A stretch of DNA of 64,000 nucleotides from Gammaproteobacteria bacterium (GTDB taxonomy: Bacteria; Pseudomonadota; Gammaproteobacteria; HK1). Positions 18,505-27,379 of the stretch are shown here, in pieces. The notes beneath the pieces are model-generated. The model was not told the DNA's origin and searched no databases. It saw nothing but the letters and a program-made list of their open reading frames with translations. Position 1 is the first letter of the stretch; each line of letters begins with the position of its first letter. Both the position numbers and the translations under genes were made by a program. The DNA is taken from positions 33,147 to 97,146 of the forward strand of contig JAJFJT010000023.1 of NCBI GenBank assembly GCA_021773795.1. Reading direction: 5' to 3'.

Positions 18505-18542
18505 CAGACTCCTCGGTACGTGAATTGATGGTCAGGAGTCTG
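18505..18542 (+). promoter_or_regulatory. Inverted repeat that pairs with the ribosome binding site
   Basis: CAGACTCCT (18505-18513) and AGGAGTCTG (18534-18542) are a perfect 9-bp inverted repeat with a 20-base loop. The right arm contains the AGGAG Shine-Dalgarno of the gene starting at 18545. In RNA the hairpin would block translation initiation; in DNA it could be an operator. Role inferred. Confidence 0.5.
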
Positions 18543-18544
18543 AA

Positions 18545-19021
18545 ATGAAAATTTTGGCAGTGTTGGCGGGTGTTTTGTTGCTGAATGCGTTCAGTCATGC
18601 GGCGGAGCCCGTGGCGACTGCGGTGGCGCGAGAGGCGGCTCGTGCGGCGTTTGGAGAGCTGGAGCGGCAGCTTATTGATCGCTACTTCGGTAAACGGGAG
18701 CCGGTGCGAGAGGAAGAAGCCAGGGAAGAGCGCCATCATGGCAAGAAATATAAGAAACATAAAAAGAACAAGAAGAACAAAGGGTTGCCTTCTGGGTTGG
18801 CGAAAAGGAAGGCATTGCCGCCAGGACTTGCTCGTCAGCTGGAACGTAACGGAAAACTCCCGCCGGGGCTGGAAAAACGCCGGTTGCCTCGCGACCTTCA
18901 TGATCGCCTACCGAAGCCACCTGTCGGCCATGAGCGGGTTATCGTGGGCCAGGATGTGGTGCTGATGGAAACTGCCAGCGGGGTGATCCGCGATATCATT
19001 CGTGATGTGGTGCGCCGTTAA
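18545..19021 (+). CDS. Exported basic protein, CigR/RcnB-like
   Basis: The 158-residue product has a signal peptide (residues 1-19, cleavage near SHAAE), an acidic then Lys/His-rich middle (about residues 60-80) and repeats of the type LPPGLARQ / LPPGLEKR. It ends with VIVGQDVVLMETASGVIRDI, cited in part as GQDVVLMETASGVI. This architecture resembles the periplasmic CigR and RcnB-like families, known from virulence repression or metal homeostasis, but I cannot say which role applies. A hairpin overlapping its ribosome binding site suggests translational control. The stop is followed directly by the 142-bp element, then the kinase gene. Confidence 0.6.
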   Translation: MKILAVLAGVLLLNAFSHAAEPVATAVAREAARAAFGELERQLIDRYFGKREPVREEEAREERHHGKKYKKHKKNKKNKGLPSGLAKRKALPPGLARQLERNGKLPPGLEKRRLPRDLHDRLPKPPVGHERVIVGQDVVLMETASGVIRDIIRDVVRR

Positions 19022-19040
19022 ACTACGGGAAACAGACTGA

Positions 19041-19182
19041 TGGGTACCTCTAGAAATTCAAGTTTCCATGCAAGACAAGGCATGAGTAAAAAAATTGAGC
19101 GCAGCAACTGTTTTATATGTGAGCGAAACTTTTTTGCGAGAAACGCCGTATTGTGACGAAAATTGTATTTTTAGAGGTGCCC
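19041..19182 (+). mobile_element. 142-bp MITE-like element, copy A
   Basis: It matches 45407-45548, also 142 bp and same orientation. Imperfect terminal inverted repeats (GGGTACCTCTAGAAAT and AGGTGCCC on the other end) flank it. TGA occurs directly on both sides (19038-19040 and 19183-19185), a 3-bp TNA duplication. The right end supplies AGAGGTG, 5 bases before the kinase ATG at 19185. No transposase is inside. Confidence 0.85.
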
Positions 19183-19184
19183 TG

Positions 19185-21080
19185 ATGGGGGAGCGAGAGA
19201 ACCCCGACCCCAGTCCACCACAGCTTGCACTGCCGTCGGGCTTCGAGCTGCTTTGGTACCGTCTTGAGCGGGTGCTTGGGCAGGGTGGTTTTGGTATCAC
19301 CTATCTTGCTCTGGATAGCAATCTCGACACCCAGGTAGCGATCAAGGAATTTCTTGCCACCGCCTTCGCTACGCGCGGACGGGATGCGACGGTGGTGCCG
19401 CTCACCGAGAGCCACCGTGAGGACTTTGCCTGGGGGCTGGAGCGCTTCATCACCGAGGGGCAAACCCTGGCGCGTTTCGATCACCCCGCCATAGTCCGCG
19501 TCCATTCGGTTTTTGAGGCTAATCAGACCGCCTATATGGTGATGCGCTACGAGCAGGGGAAATCCCTTGCCGAAATGCTGGCGGGCAAACAGACCTTTCC
19601 GGAAACTCAGCTGGCAGACATGGTGCTGCGATTACTCGAGGGTCTTGAGCAGGTGCACGAGGCTGGTTTTATCCACCGTGATATCAAGCCTGCCAATATC
19701 TATATCCACGCGGACGGCAGCCCGGTGCTGTTGGATTTTGGTGCCGCCCGCCAGGCTTTGGGGGTACATACCCAAACCCTCACCACCATGGTTTCACCGG
19801 GTTATGCCCCCATAGAACAATATGCATCCTCCAGTGCCAGCCAGGGCCCATGGACGGATATTTATGCCCTCGCGGCCACGCTCTACCGGATGGTGACGGG
19901 CACTGCGCCACTCTCTGCCGTTGATCGTAGCAAGGTGATTCTCGATACAGGGCGTGATCCTCTGGTACTGGCACGGGATGCCGCGGGAGATGGTTACAGC
20001 GCCTCCCTGTTGGCCGCTATCGATCATGGTCTTGCCTTTCGTGAGGGTGATCGCCCACAGACCATTGCGCACTGGCGTGCTGAATTGTCGGGGCAGGGTG
20101 GAGCCACGGTGCAGCCTGTGTTTGCCCACGATCCGGAGGCGGAAACCGTGCGAGGGGCCGAGGTTCTGACGGAGGAAATCACTACTAAAGGGGAAACGGG
20201 AGCAATCGATGTTGTTGCCAAAAAGCGGCGTCGGTGGCCCCGGGTAATCGGCATACTGGCTGTGGTGTTGTTGGTACTTGCGGTCCTTGGTTCCCTGGGG
20301 GAAAAGAATAAGAGGGCCTCAAAAATTGTGGATGTGGCCGAGGACTCTAAAGCTAACCATTCACAGCCACAGAGTATTCTAACCCTGCTTACTGCTGCAG
20401 CGCAGGATCTCGATGCGTTACGTTTGACCACGCCGGCGGGCGACAATGCCTGGGAAAAGTACCGCGAGGTGCTAGTGCGGGAGCCTGACAATCGGGTGGC
20501 ACAGGATGGGTTGCGAAAGATTGTGAGCACCTATCTCGGGCTGGCAAAGGATGCCGCAAGCAAGGGTGAACTCGGGCGGGCAGATGATTATCTGGGGCGT
20601 GCGGCACTGGTGCTGCCCGATGACCAACGTTTGCGCAACGCCCGTGAGCGACTGGCGGCGGCTCGTTCCCCCGCGCCGGTTGAGCCGGCAGTGGCATCGG
20701 AGTTACGTCACCAGACAGATCTGGACAAGAAGAGCCAAAAACATCTGCGAGAGGCACGCAAGGCGGCGGATAAAAAGGATTACCGCAGGGCCGCCCGCTT
20801 GCTGGCTAAGGTGGCGGAAAAAGGCAGTCCGGAGGCGCAGTATTGGCTCGGAGCCTTGTACACGATGGGCCGTGGGGTCAGGCAGGATTATGCAAAAGCA
20901 GCGCGACTTTTTCAGGCTGCCGCCCACAGTGGTTTTGCCCAGGCCCAGCATAATCTTGCGGTCCTGCTGGACAACGGGCGTGGGGTTGCCCGGGACCCGG
21001 TTGCCGCACGGCGCTGGTATCAGCGTGCCGCGGCCCAGGGATTTGAACCCGCTATCGAGGCCCTGGCCAAGCAGCGCTAG
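19185..21080 (+). CDS. Membrane Ser/Thr protein kinase with C-terminal Sel1 repeats
   Basis: The cytoplasmic kinase domain (about residues 20-290) shows LGQGGFGITY, the VAIKEF Lys, HRDIKPANI and LLDFGAAR with a PGYAPIEQY activation segment, so all catalytic residues are present. A transmembrane helix (about 380-400, VIGILAVVLLVLAVLGSL) separates it from a periplasmic helical region ending in two to three Sel1 repeats. I choose ATG 19185; the frame extends 30 codons upstream, but those codons lie entirely in the inserted 142-bp element. AGAGGTG from that element is the apparent ribosome binding site. Such kinases sense the envelope and phosphorylate unknown targets. No partner phosphatase of the PP2C type is seen here. 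Confidence 0.92.
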   Translation: MGERENPDPSPPQLALPSGFELLWYRLERVLGQGGFGITYLALDSNLDTQVAIKEFLATAFATRGRDATVVPLTESHREDFAWGLERFITEGQTLARFDHPAIVRVHSVFEANQTAYMVMRYEQGKSLAEMLAGKQTFPETQLADMVLRLLEGLEQVHEAGFIHRDIKPANIYIHADGSPVLLDFGAARQALGVHTQTLTTMVSPGYAPIEQYASSSASQGPWTDIYALAATLYRMVTGTAPLSAVDRSKVILDTGRDPLVLARDAAGDGYSASLLAAIDHGLAFREGDRPQTIAHWRAELSGQGGATVQPVFAHDPEAETVRGAEVLTEEITTKGETGAIDVVAKKRRRWPRVIGILAVVLLVLAVLGSLGEKNKRASKIVDVAEDSKANHSQPQSILTLLTAAAQDLDALRLTTPAGDNAWEKYREVLVREPDNRVAQDGLRKIVSTYLGLAKDAASKGELGRADDYLGRAALVLPDDQRLRNARERLAAARSPAPVEPAVASELRHQTDLDKKSQKHLREARKAADKKDYRRAARLLAKVAEKGSPEAQYWLGALYTMGRGVRQDYAKAARLFQAAAHSGFAQAQHNLAVLLDNGRGVARDPVAARRWYQRAAAQGFEPAIEALAKQR

Positions 21081-21244
21081 CTCAGGGAGGAAGATCGTAT
21101 TGAAGATTCGTAGTGAGCATCGCTCCGGGATATTTCGCCCTTGGAAAATTGTGGAAATAACCACCTGACAGGTGGAACCTGTTGAGTACCAGTTATTTCC
21201 CCAGTTTGTTGTGAGAGGCCCGCATCACCCATGGCCCGATAGAT

Positions 21245-21262
21245 TGTCAGAATTTATTACAG
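21245..21262 (+). promoter_or_regulatory. Upstream site 1 (TGTCAG-N6-TTACAG)
   Basis: This 18-base imperfect palindrome shares both arms with 21355-21372. It sits about 200 bases before the sigma-54-type promoter. It is a plausible binding site for an enhancer-binding regulator such as PrsR, known from PEP-CTERM systems. The regulator identity is inferred. Confidence 0.5.
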
Positions 21263-21354
21263 TCAGCAAAAACCCTAAGTTATTAATTAAATGGACCTTA
21301 TGAGCGTGCGATCCGGATATTAGGCTGATCCTTCCGATCCGGAGCCCATCAAAG

Positions 21355-21372
21355 TGTCAGTAAATTTTACAG
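21355..21372 (+). promoter_or_regulatory. Upstream site 2 (TGTCAG-N6-TTACAG)
   Basis: Second 18-base copy, exactly 110 bases after site 1 and 73 bases before the -24 element. The spacing is close to whole helical turns, fitting paired activator sites. The rest of 21081-21549 holds no gene. Confidence 0.5.
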
Positions 21373-21445
21373 CCTTGGGGCTGAACTGGACTGGGTATGG
21401 GCGCTAAAACCGTAACCCATTGATTAATAATGCTTAGATATTAAG

Positions 21446-21461
21446 TGGCCTGAATTTTGCT
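21446..21461 (+). promoter_or_regulatory. Sigma-54 (RpoN)-type promoter of the PEP-CTERM gene
   Basis: TGGCCTGAATTTTGCT fits the consensus TGGCAYRNNNNTTGCW with one mismatch, and the GG and GC are 10 bases apart as required. The start site would fall near 21472, about 78 bases before the gene. Regulation of PEP-CTERM genes by RpoN is known in other floc-forming bacteria. Confidence 0.7.
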
Positions 21462-21549
21462 TCTCCTTCGGGAGAGGACGTATTGGGTGGAAATTCCGGT
21501 ACAGACGATTGCTTCCCTTTGTTTTGGTTATTTATAAGGAAATACGGAC

Positions 21550-22392
21550 ATGCGTGACAAGATATCCCGGCTTATTCCAGCGATCATTATGGCGGTGCTT
21601 TTAGTGCCCGGTAGCGCGGCGTACGCGACAACTATTGCGCACTGGACCTTTAACGAAGGTACCCCGGGCGTTACCGCAACAGGTTCTGATACGGTTCTGG
21701 ATAGCTCCGGCAACGGTCATCATGGGGACCCGATTGGTGGTCCGATCTATCAGGCGGTTCCCGGCGGCGGCACGGGGCTGAAGTTTGACGGCAGCAACGA
21801 CCGGGTTTTCGTAACGGATTCCTCCGCCTTTAGCACCTTGAGCATGACGGTAGAAGCCATTATTTCTCTGGATACACTGCCCGGCTCAGGTCAGCTGGAC
21901 CAGATTGTATTTCGTGGTGACAGAAGAGGAGGGCTGGACCCTTTCTATCTGGGTATCCTGGGTGGCCAACTCCGCTTCCTTATCACGGACACGACTGGCG
22001 CTGTGGCACTGCACTCACCGAATCCCCTTCCCGTAGCGGAACTAATGCATGTTGCGGGAACCATCGACAATACTACCGGAGCGATGAAGTTGTTTATCAA
22101 CGGTACGGAGGTGGCATCAACCACAACCACGGTACGGCCTACACATCCGTTGTTGGCGGCGTGGAGCCCGGGAATCGGAATCGGCAATCTGCAGGAGTCA
22201 GGTAACCAGTATCTGGACGGCTTAATCGACGAGATCCGGATTTCGGATGTTGCGTTAACATCGAGTGAATTCCTCGGGGCGAGCGCCGGAGATGGCGTTC
22301 CGGAACCGGCGACCATCGGACTGCTGGCCCTTGGCCTGTTTGGTGTGGGCTGCGCCCGCAGGCGGAGGAACACGTCTGATCTTCGAAGCTAA
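21550..22392 (+). CDS. PEP-CTERM sorting domain protein with LamG-like fold
   Basis: The 280-residue product has a signal peptide (to about AYAT), a concanavalin/LamG-type jelly-roll domain (AHWTFNEG, DSSGNGHHG, GLKFDGSNDRVFV, YLDGLIDEIRI) and a C-terminal sorting signal. That signal is VPEPATIGLLALGLFG followed by CARRRR. Such proteins are cleaved by an exosortase and are linked to extracellular polysaccharide. No exosortase gene lies in the window, so it must be elsewhere. An AAGGA site lies upstream of the ATG. A sigma-54-type promoter and paired upstream sites indicate tight control. The next gene is convergent. Confidence 0.93.
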   Translation: MRDKISRLIPAIIMAVLLVPGSAAYATTIAHWTFNEGTPGVTATGSDTVLDSSGNGHHGDPIGGPIYQAVPGGGTGLKFDGSNDRVFVTDSSAFSTLSMTVEAIISLDTLPGSGQLDQIVFRGDRRGGLDPFYLGILGGQLRFLITDTTGAVALHSPNPLPVAELMHVAGTIDNTTGAMKLFINGTEVASTTTTVRPTHPLLAAWSPGIGIGNLQESGNQYLDGLIDEIRISDVALTSSEFLGASAGDGVPEPATIGLLALGLFGVGCARRRRNTSDLRS

Positions 22393-22495
22393 GCGTTAGC
22401 TGGAGAGGATGTTGACGGCGCTGTCTGCACGGTAACCGGCAGGGCTTTCTCAGGAATGATCACGCGATCTCCGGCAAGCCTCTCCAGGGACAGCA

Positions 22496-24949
22496 CTAAG
22501 CGGCCGGATTTTCATCCGTATCGGCGACCGGTATCCCCTCGCCCGTAGCCACCGAGAGGAGCCAGTACTGACCCGCCCGTTCCTCGGCGATGCCAAGCAG
22601 GCTGTCTTCAGGATACCAGCCGGCTTCATCCCGCTCTCCCGAGAGACGACCGGTGAGTATGGCGAGAGCCTCCTCGATGGTCTCTGCGCCGTAGATTTGG
22701 AACTGCCCTTCGGCACAGGCCGCGACCACATCCGGGCGCAACATCAGGTCACGGACATTGGCGCGGGGGACGACTGCCCCCTGCGTTCCGCTCAGGCCCA
22801 GATTCTGGCAGACATCAAAGAAACCCTCCACCTTTTCACTGACGGCACCTACCGGTTGCACGTGGCCAAGCTGATCTATCGCACCCGTCACCGCAAGATC
22901 CTGGCGCAGGGGAATGTTGGTGAGGGCGCTGAGCAAACAGCAGGCCTCGGCACAGGAGGCGGAGTCGCCGTCGATACCGCCATAGGTCTGTTCAAAGGCA
23001 ATGGAGGCGCTGAAGGCCAGTGGATGATCGGTTTTCAGCAGGTGCCTGAGTAATCCGCCGAGGATATAGAAGCCCTTGGTATGCAGTGCACCACTTAATT
23101 CCGCCTCACGCTCAATGTTGATGGTACCAGCGGTGCCGGCACCGATGGTGGCGGTAATACGTGCGGGAAAGCCATAGGTAAGCGGCCCGGCCCGGCTGAC
23201 CGCGAGGCCGTTAACCTGGCCAACGACGGCGCCGCTGGTTTGAATCCGGATGGTGCCGTCACAGATGAATTCCCTAAAGCGTCGTGCTGGCAGATCGGCG
23301 CGACCGCGCATGAGCCGTGTTGCCTCGTCGACATCGACATCGTGCACAATGTCTTGCCCGGACTTTTCCGCCACGAAAGCTGCTTCACGGGCGATGTCGG
23401 CGAGCCGTCCAAAGCGGGCTGTGAGGCGATCTTGACGGGCCGCCACCCTTGCTCCCTGCTCGGCGATGGCGGCGACCGCGCCGGCATCAAAGGGCAACAG
23501 CTTTTCCTCTGCGGCGATGCGGGCGAGTACCGCGGCGTACATCTTCAGACCCTCGGCATCCTGCTCGATGGTGGTGTCGAAATCGGCAAGCACTTTGAAG
23601 AGATGGGGAAAATCCGGATCGTAGGCATCCAGCAGGGCGTAGGTTTCCGGATCGCCCAGCAGCACCACTTTGAGGTGGATATCAATGGGCTCTGGTTGCA
23701 GGGAAGGCCCAAACCAGGGCCATTGAAATTCCGGTGGCACAATTTCCAGCTTGCCGGTCCTTAGCGCGCGGACGAGTACCTTCCAGGCGCCCGCTTCCAT
23801 TAATAAATCCCGCACTTCGAGTACCAGATAGCCACCATCGGCGCGCAGAATGGCGCCAGCACGAATCAGGGAATGGTCTGCTACCGCCCGGCCATCAGCA
23901 CCATAACTACGTTCAATAGTCCCCAGCAGCTTGTGCATGGTGGGGGTAATTTCCATGACGATGGGATGGCGTTCCCCGGGCGAGTGTGCAGACAGCAGAT
24001 TGACGCGGTAGCGGTGCAGGAATCCCTCATCCCCTTTTGCCATGGCTGCCTGATTGAGGATGATGTCTTCCTCAATCTCGGAGAGAAAACAGTCGATGGC
24101 CTCGTTGGTGAAGGCACGTTTTATTTCCCCAGTTTCACCACCAAGCACGCTGCGAATCTCCTGCTCAAGGAGTGCCTGCAATGCCTTGCGATGGCGTCTG
24201 TGTATCTCGACCAGCCGGGTGGTTATCTTATCGAAATCCCGGGCATGCCCGGCTATTCCCGCAAGGATTTCCTTGACGGCTTTTTCGTCGAGTTTGCCGC
24301 TAGCCTGCAAGCGTGAAAACTCCGTGGGCGGTACTGGCTGCCCGTTGACAAGCGGCATGATCATAGGCTGCTGGCTGGTGTCCGATGTGACCGTGACCAG
24401 AGCAAGATTATCTTTGCGCAGCTGCTTGTCGAAGGGGTCGGTGAGGGCGTTGGTCTCGGCCTGGGTCTTTTCTTCCAGAGTGGTGCGTTTAGTCTGCAGC
24501 GTGTCCGAGGTGAGCACCTTGGGAAGCTCGTTTTGGATGAAGTGGATGAGTTCTTCAATACGCTGGCGGAAATCTTCTCCCTGTCCGGGTATCAGGCTGA
24601 TGAGGCGGGGGCGTTCAGGGGCGGAAAAATTATGCACATAGCAGCGCTCCGGAGCGGGGCGCAAGGGACAGCTCTGGGCCTCCAGCAGCTCCTTCAGCAG
24701 GGTCATGCGCCCGGTGCCGGTGAGCCCACGTACAAATACATTTTGACCTGGTGCGGTGGTGGAGAGGCCATAGGACAGTGCCTCCACCGCCTTATCCTGG
24801 CCGATGACCTGGGCTATGGGCTCTATATCACGAGTGGTCTCGAACTCGAGTTTTGCCGGGTCGCAATGCCAGCGCAACGCCTCCACCGGTACCTTGAGAC
24901 GGTTGATGTGCCGCGTTACAGATGTAGATCTTCCTTTCGGGTTGGACAT
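22496..24949 (-). CDS. Lon-related ATP-dependent protease (AAA + S16 protease)
   Basis: The 817-residue product belongs to the Lon-like family lacking the classical N-domain. The N-terminal AAA region has a P-loop variant GLTGTGRMT, with Arg where Lys is usual, a form common in this family. A long helical insertion (about residues 140-300) follows. The C-terminal S16 domain shows the catalytic Ser in GDSASCAE and Lys in PVGAVSEKVEG. It is soluble and probably degrades specific or damaged proteins. GGAGGAG precedes the ATG. The gene is monocistronic and convergent with the PEP-CTERM gene. The divergent glycosyltransferase gene starts 128 bases away. Confidence 0.92.
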   Translation of the reverse strand: MSNPKGRSTSVTRHINRLKVPVEALRWHCDPAKLEFETTRDIEPIAQVIGQDKAVEALSYGLSTTAPGQNVFVRGLTGTGRMTLLKELLEAQSCPLRPAPERCYVHNFSAPERPRLISLIPGQGEDFRQRIEELIHFIQNELPKVLTSDTLQTKRTTLEEKTQAETNALTDPFDKQLRKDNLALVTVTSDTSQQPMIMPLVNGQPVPPTEFSRLQASGKLDEKAVKEILAGIAGHARDFDKITTRLVEIHRRHRKALQALLEQEIRSVLGGETGEIKRAFTNEAIDCFLSEIEEDIILNQAAMAKGDEGFLHRYRVNLLSAHSPGERHPIVMEITPTMHKLLGTIERSYGADGRAVADHSLIRAGAILRADGGYLVLEVRDLLMEAGAWKVLVRALRTGKLEIVPPEFQWPWFGPSLQPEPIDIHLKVVLLGDPETYALLDAYDPDFPHLFKVLADFDTTIEQDAEGLKMYAAVLARIAAEEKLLPFDAGAVAAIAEQGARVAARQDRLTARFGRLADIAREAAFVAEKSGQDIVHDVDVDEATRLMRGRADLPARRFREFICDGTIRIQTSGAVVGQVNGLAVSRAGPLTYGFPARITATIGAGTAGTINIEREAELSGALHTKGFYILGGLLRHLLKTDHPLAFSASIAFEQTYGGIDGDSASCAEACCLLSALTNIPLRQDLAVTGAIDQLGHVQPVGAVSEKVEGFFDVCQNLGLSGTQGAVVPRANVRDLMLRPDVVAACAEGQFQIYGAETIEEALAILTGRLSGERDEAGWYPEDSLLGIAEERAGQYWLLSVATGEGIPVADTDENPAA

Positions 24950-25077
24950 GGTTGTCTCCTCCTGCCCTAAGTATTGTTCAAAATATGGAAAATCTCAGTA
25001 CCAAAAGAAAATTGGCCTATCTTTCAACGGCTATTTGCAAGTTGTTATGCTTCCCGGGTCAGGAGAGAGGTGTAAAA

Positions 25078-26379
25078 GTGTCCGGAAAAATGGTTCAGCC
25101 AATGAGACAGCAACTACTGGCATCTTGCCCCGCTAGCGGGCGGCAAGGACTCATTCAGCACGAGGTGCATTTTTGCTACAACCTGGCAGGTTATGGCGCG
25201 GACCGAAGTATGTTGACCCTGTTGCAGGGGCTGGCGAAACACGAGCCTCAAGTTCGGCGCACGTTGCTGCTGGTAAAACGCCCGGGAGCCATGAGAGCCG
25301 AATTACCCACCAACTTGGGGCTCGAGATGCTGGACGATGAACCCGCCCCGGATGAGGAGCACACGGGGTGGATCTGGCGGTTGTTGGCCCGGGGGCTGCC
25401 GTTTCGCCTTTCCCACTGGTTGTGGATGGCTAACTGGCAGTTGCGCTTGCACTATCGAGTGCTGAGAAAAATGCCGCATCGATTGCGCGAACTCTGCCCC
25501 GATCTGGTGGTGAGTCACACCTATGGCGCTGGCGCCACCGCCATCGTGTGCCAGGCGATGGGGATCCCCTGCATCGTATACATCCACGGCTGGCTCCGGC
25601 GTCATACCTATGGACCCTATCGATGGCTGACCGTGCGGGGTATCCGGCGCGCGAGCCATGTGGTCGCTATCTCCCGTGTGCTTGCCGATGATCTGATAGG
25701 GAATCAGGGCGTGCCAGCGGAGCGGGTGTCCGTCCAATATGGCAGCCTGGATCTGGAGGATTTAAAGGCGCGGTTGGAGGGGCAGGACAGCCTGGATTGG
25801 CCGTCAGATTCTACCGCGCCACTGTTGCTCAATCTGGCTCGCTACTATCCGGAGAAGGGGCTGGATGTCTTGCTGGAAGCCTTTGCCCTGCTGCTCAGGC
25901 AGCGACCCGCTTACTTGCTGTTATGTGGGGACGGTCCGGAGTTACCTCGCCTCCGTGCCCAGGCTGTCTGCCTGGGGATTAGCCAGCAAGTGAAGTTTCT
26001 GAGTTGGGTTGCGGATCCGTTTCCACTTTTGAAACGCGCCGGTCTTTTTGTGCTTGCCTCCCGTTGGGAGGTGCTTTCACGTTCGCTACTGGAGGCCCAG
26101 GCCGCGGGGCTTGCCGTGGTCAGCACTGATCACCCCCTCAGCGCCCGCGAGGCGGTCAGTGAGAGTTCCGCTATCTTGGTGCCCGTGGATGATCCCGTGG
26201 CCTTGGCAGGGGCAATGGCCAGGGTTCTCAATAACCCGGCGCTTGCGGCGCGTATGGGCACCGCCGGGAAAAAATACGCCGCGCGTTTTTCGCCGCAACG
26301 CCAGATTGCCGCTTATTTGGGTCTACGCCAACGGCTGTCAGGTGAATCTGGCAAGACAACCCCGCAGGTGCTGGACTAA
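25078..26379 (+). CDS. GT4-type glycosyltransferase
   Basis: This GT-B fold enzyme probably transfers a sugar from a nucleotide donor to a lipid or saccharide acceptor. The C-terminal domain shows LARYYPEKGLDVLLEAF, LCGDGPELPRL, VADPFPLLKRAG and the E-x7-E type region SRWEVLSRSLLEAQAAGLAVV, cited in parts. I choose GTG 25078 because AGGAGAGAGG lies 7 bases upstream; the frame is open to 24952. The AurF-like gene follows after 30 bases, so they likely form an operon with the GNAT gene. The acceptor cannot be predicted. Confidence 0.85.
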   Translation: MSGKMVQPMRQQLLASCPASGRQGLIQHEVHFCYNLAGYGADRSMLTLLQGLAKHEPQVRRTLLLVKRPGAMRAELPTNLGLEMLDDEPAPDEEHTGWIWRLLARGLPFRLSHWLWMANWQLRLHYRVLRKMPHRLRELCPDLVVSHTYGAGATAIVCQAMGIPCIVYIHGWLRRHTYGPYRWLTVRGIRRASHVVAISRVLADDLIGNQGVPAERVSVQYGSLDLEDLKARLEGQDSLDWPSDSTAPLLLNLARYYPEKGLDVLLEAFALLLRQRPAYLLLCGDGPELPRLRAQAVCLGISQQVKFLSWVADPFPLLKRAGLFVLASRWEVLSRSLLEAQAAGLAVVSTDHPLSAREAVSESSAILVPVDDPVALAGAMARVLNNPALAARMGTAGKKYAARFSPQRQIAAYLGLRQRLSGESGKTTPQVLD

Positions 26380-26409
26380 TATGCGGCTGTGAGCTTTCGG
26401 AGGTGTGAG

Positions 26410-27366
26410 ATGACAGGTGGTGGGGGAGTTCCTGCGAGCTTGTTAGAACGTATTCACGTCGAGGCAGCCCGGCTCAAAGCCTCGCGGCTGAGCCCGGCGG
26501 CTCTCGCCGAGGGGGAGCGCCCGGATCCTTATCTTCCCTGGATTCCCGACACTCTCGTTCCGCTATGGGGAACGGCTAGCTACACTCACCTTAGCGACGA
26601 TCAACGCCTGCGCTATAACCACTACTATGCCTTGCAGATGGTCGAGCAATTCATCTGGATCGAGAACGCACTTGCGCTGCAGCCGATGCGGGTATTGCTC
26701 GCCGGCACCCGTGAACCCGGACTCGTCCGCATCATCCAGTCTTTCGTTGCCGATGAGAAGGACCATAGTACAGTGCTCTGGGAACTTGCCGGCAGGGCTC
26801 GTCCGGATCTCTATCGCGGCCAGCACCACGTCCTGTTCCGGCCTCCAGCCAAGGTCCGTGCCCTGGCCTTGCTAATGGGCCGGTTGCCGGTGATGTTGTC
26901 CGGCTGGACCCTGTTTCTCAATGTCCTTGAGGAACACACGCTAGCGCTTAACCGCGAATACAAACAGGCTGGAAATACGGTGGATTCCCTCTTTGCGCGG
27001 ATCCATTTCCTGCATGCCCAGGACGAGGCGCGCCACTGTAATCTGGATTCGCTGCTGGGGGCCTGGCTGGTGGAGGGCCAAACTGGCTGGTGCCAGCGCC
27101 TGAACGCAAGGGCTTTGGAGTATTTGATGGTCTTTTATTACGATGTGGATTGGGGATGGGCGCAATCCCTGAAGCAGCTGGTAAAAGACTTTCCTGAACT
27201 CCGTGGCCGTTTTCCCGAATTGCTCCGGGAGGCATCCTTAAGCCGTGGCCCGGAATATCTTGAACACCTCTTTGACAGCAAGACCGTTCCCATAACCACG
27301 CGTAATCGGAGTCGACACGCCATGCTGGATCAGGCTGTAGGCCGTGTGTTGCGTCGGGCGTCCTAG
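26410..27366 (+). CDS. AurF-type diiron oxygenase (ferritin-like)
   Basis: The 318-residue helical product carries a complete diiron ligand pattern: Glu79 (or Glu85), E116-x-x-H119 in DEKDH, Glu174/175 in VLEEHTL, and H202-x3-E206-x2-H209 in HAQDEARH. The HxxxExxH spacing equals that of AurF, the p-aminobenzoate N-oxygenase, and relatives. Such enzymes oxidise amines or hydroxylate small molecules. ATG 26410 follows CGGAGG by 6 bases; GTG 26389 is an alternative. It lies between a glycosyltransferase and a GNAT gene (13-base gap), and near an adenylate-forming enzyme, suggesting a small biosynthetic set. Substrate unknown. Confidence 0.8.
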   Translation: MTGGGGVPASLLERIHVEAARLKASRLSPAALAEGERPDPYLPWIPDTLVPLWGTASYTHLSDDQRLRYNHYYALQMVEQFIWIENALALQPMRVLLAGTREPGLVRIIQSFVADEKDHSTVLWELAGRARPDLYRGQHHVLFRPPAKVRALALLMGRLPVMLSGWTLFLNVLEEHTLALNREYKQAGNTVDSLFARIHFLHAQDEARHCNLDSLLGAWLVEGQTGWCQRLNARALEYLMVFYYDVDWGWAQSLKQLVKDFPELRGRFPELLREASLSRGPEYLEHLFDSKTVPITTRNRSRHAMLDQAVGRVLRRAS

Positions 27367-27379
27367 GGGACCATTAGCG

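Noticed and set aside
19095..19184. Upstream extension of the kinase (30 codons)
   Set aside because: It lies wholly within the inserted 142-bp element and has no kinase similarity; ATG 19185 has the ribosome site.
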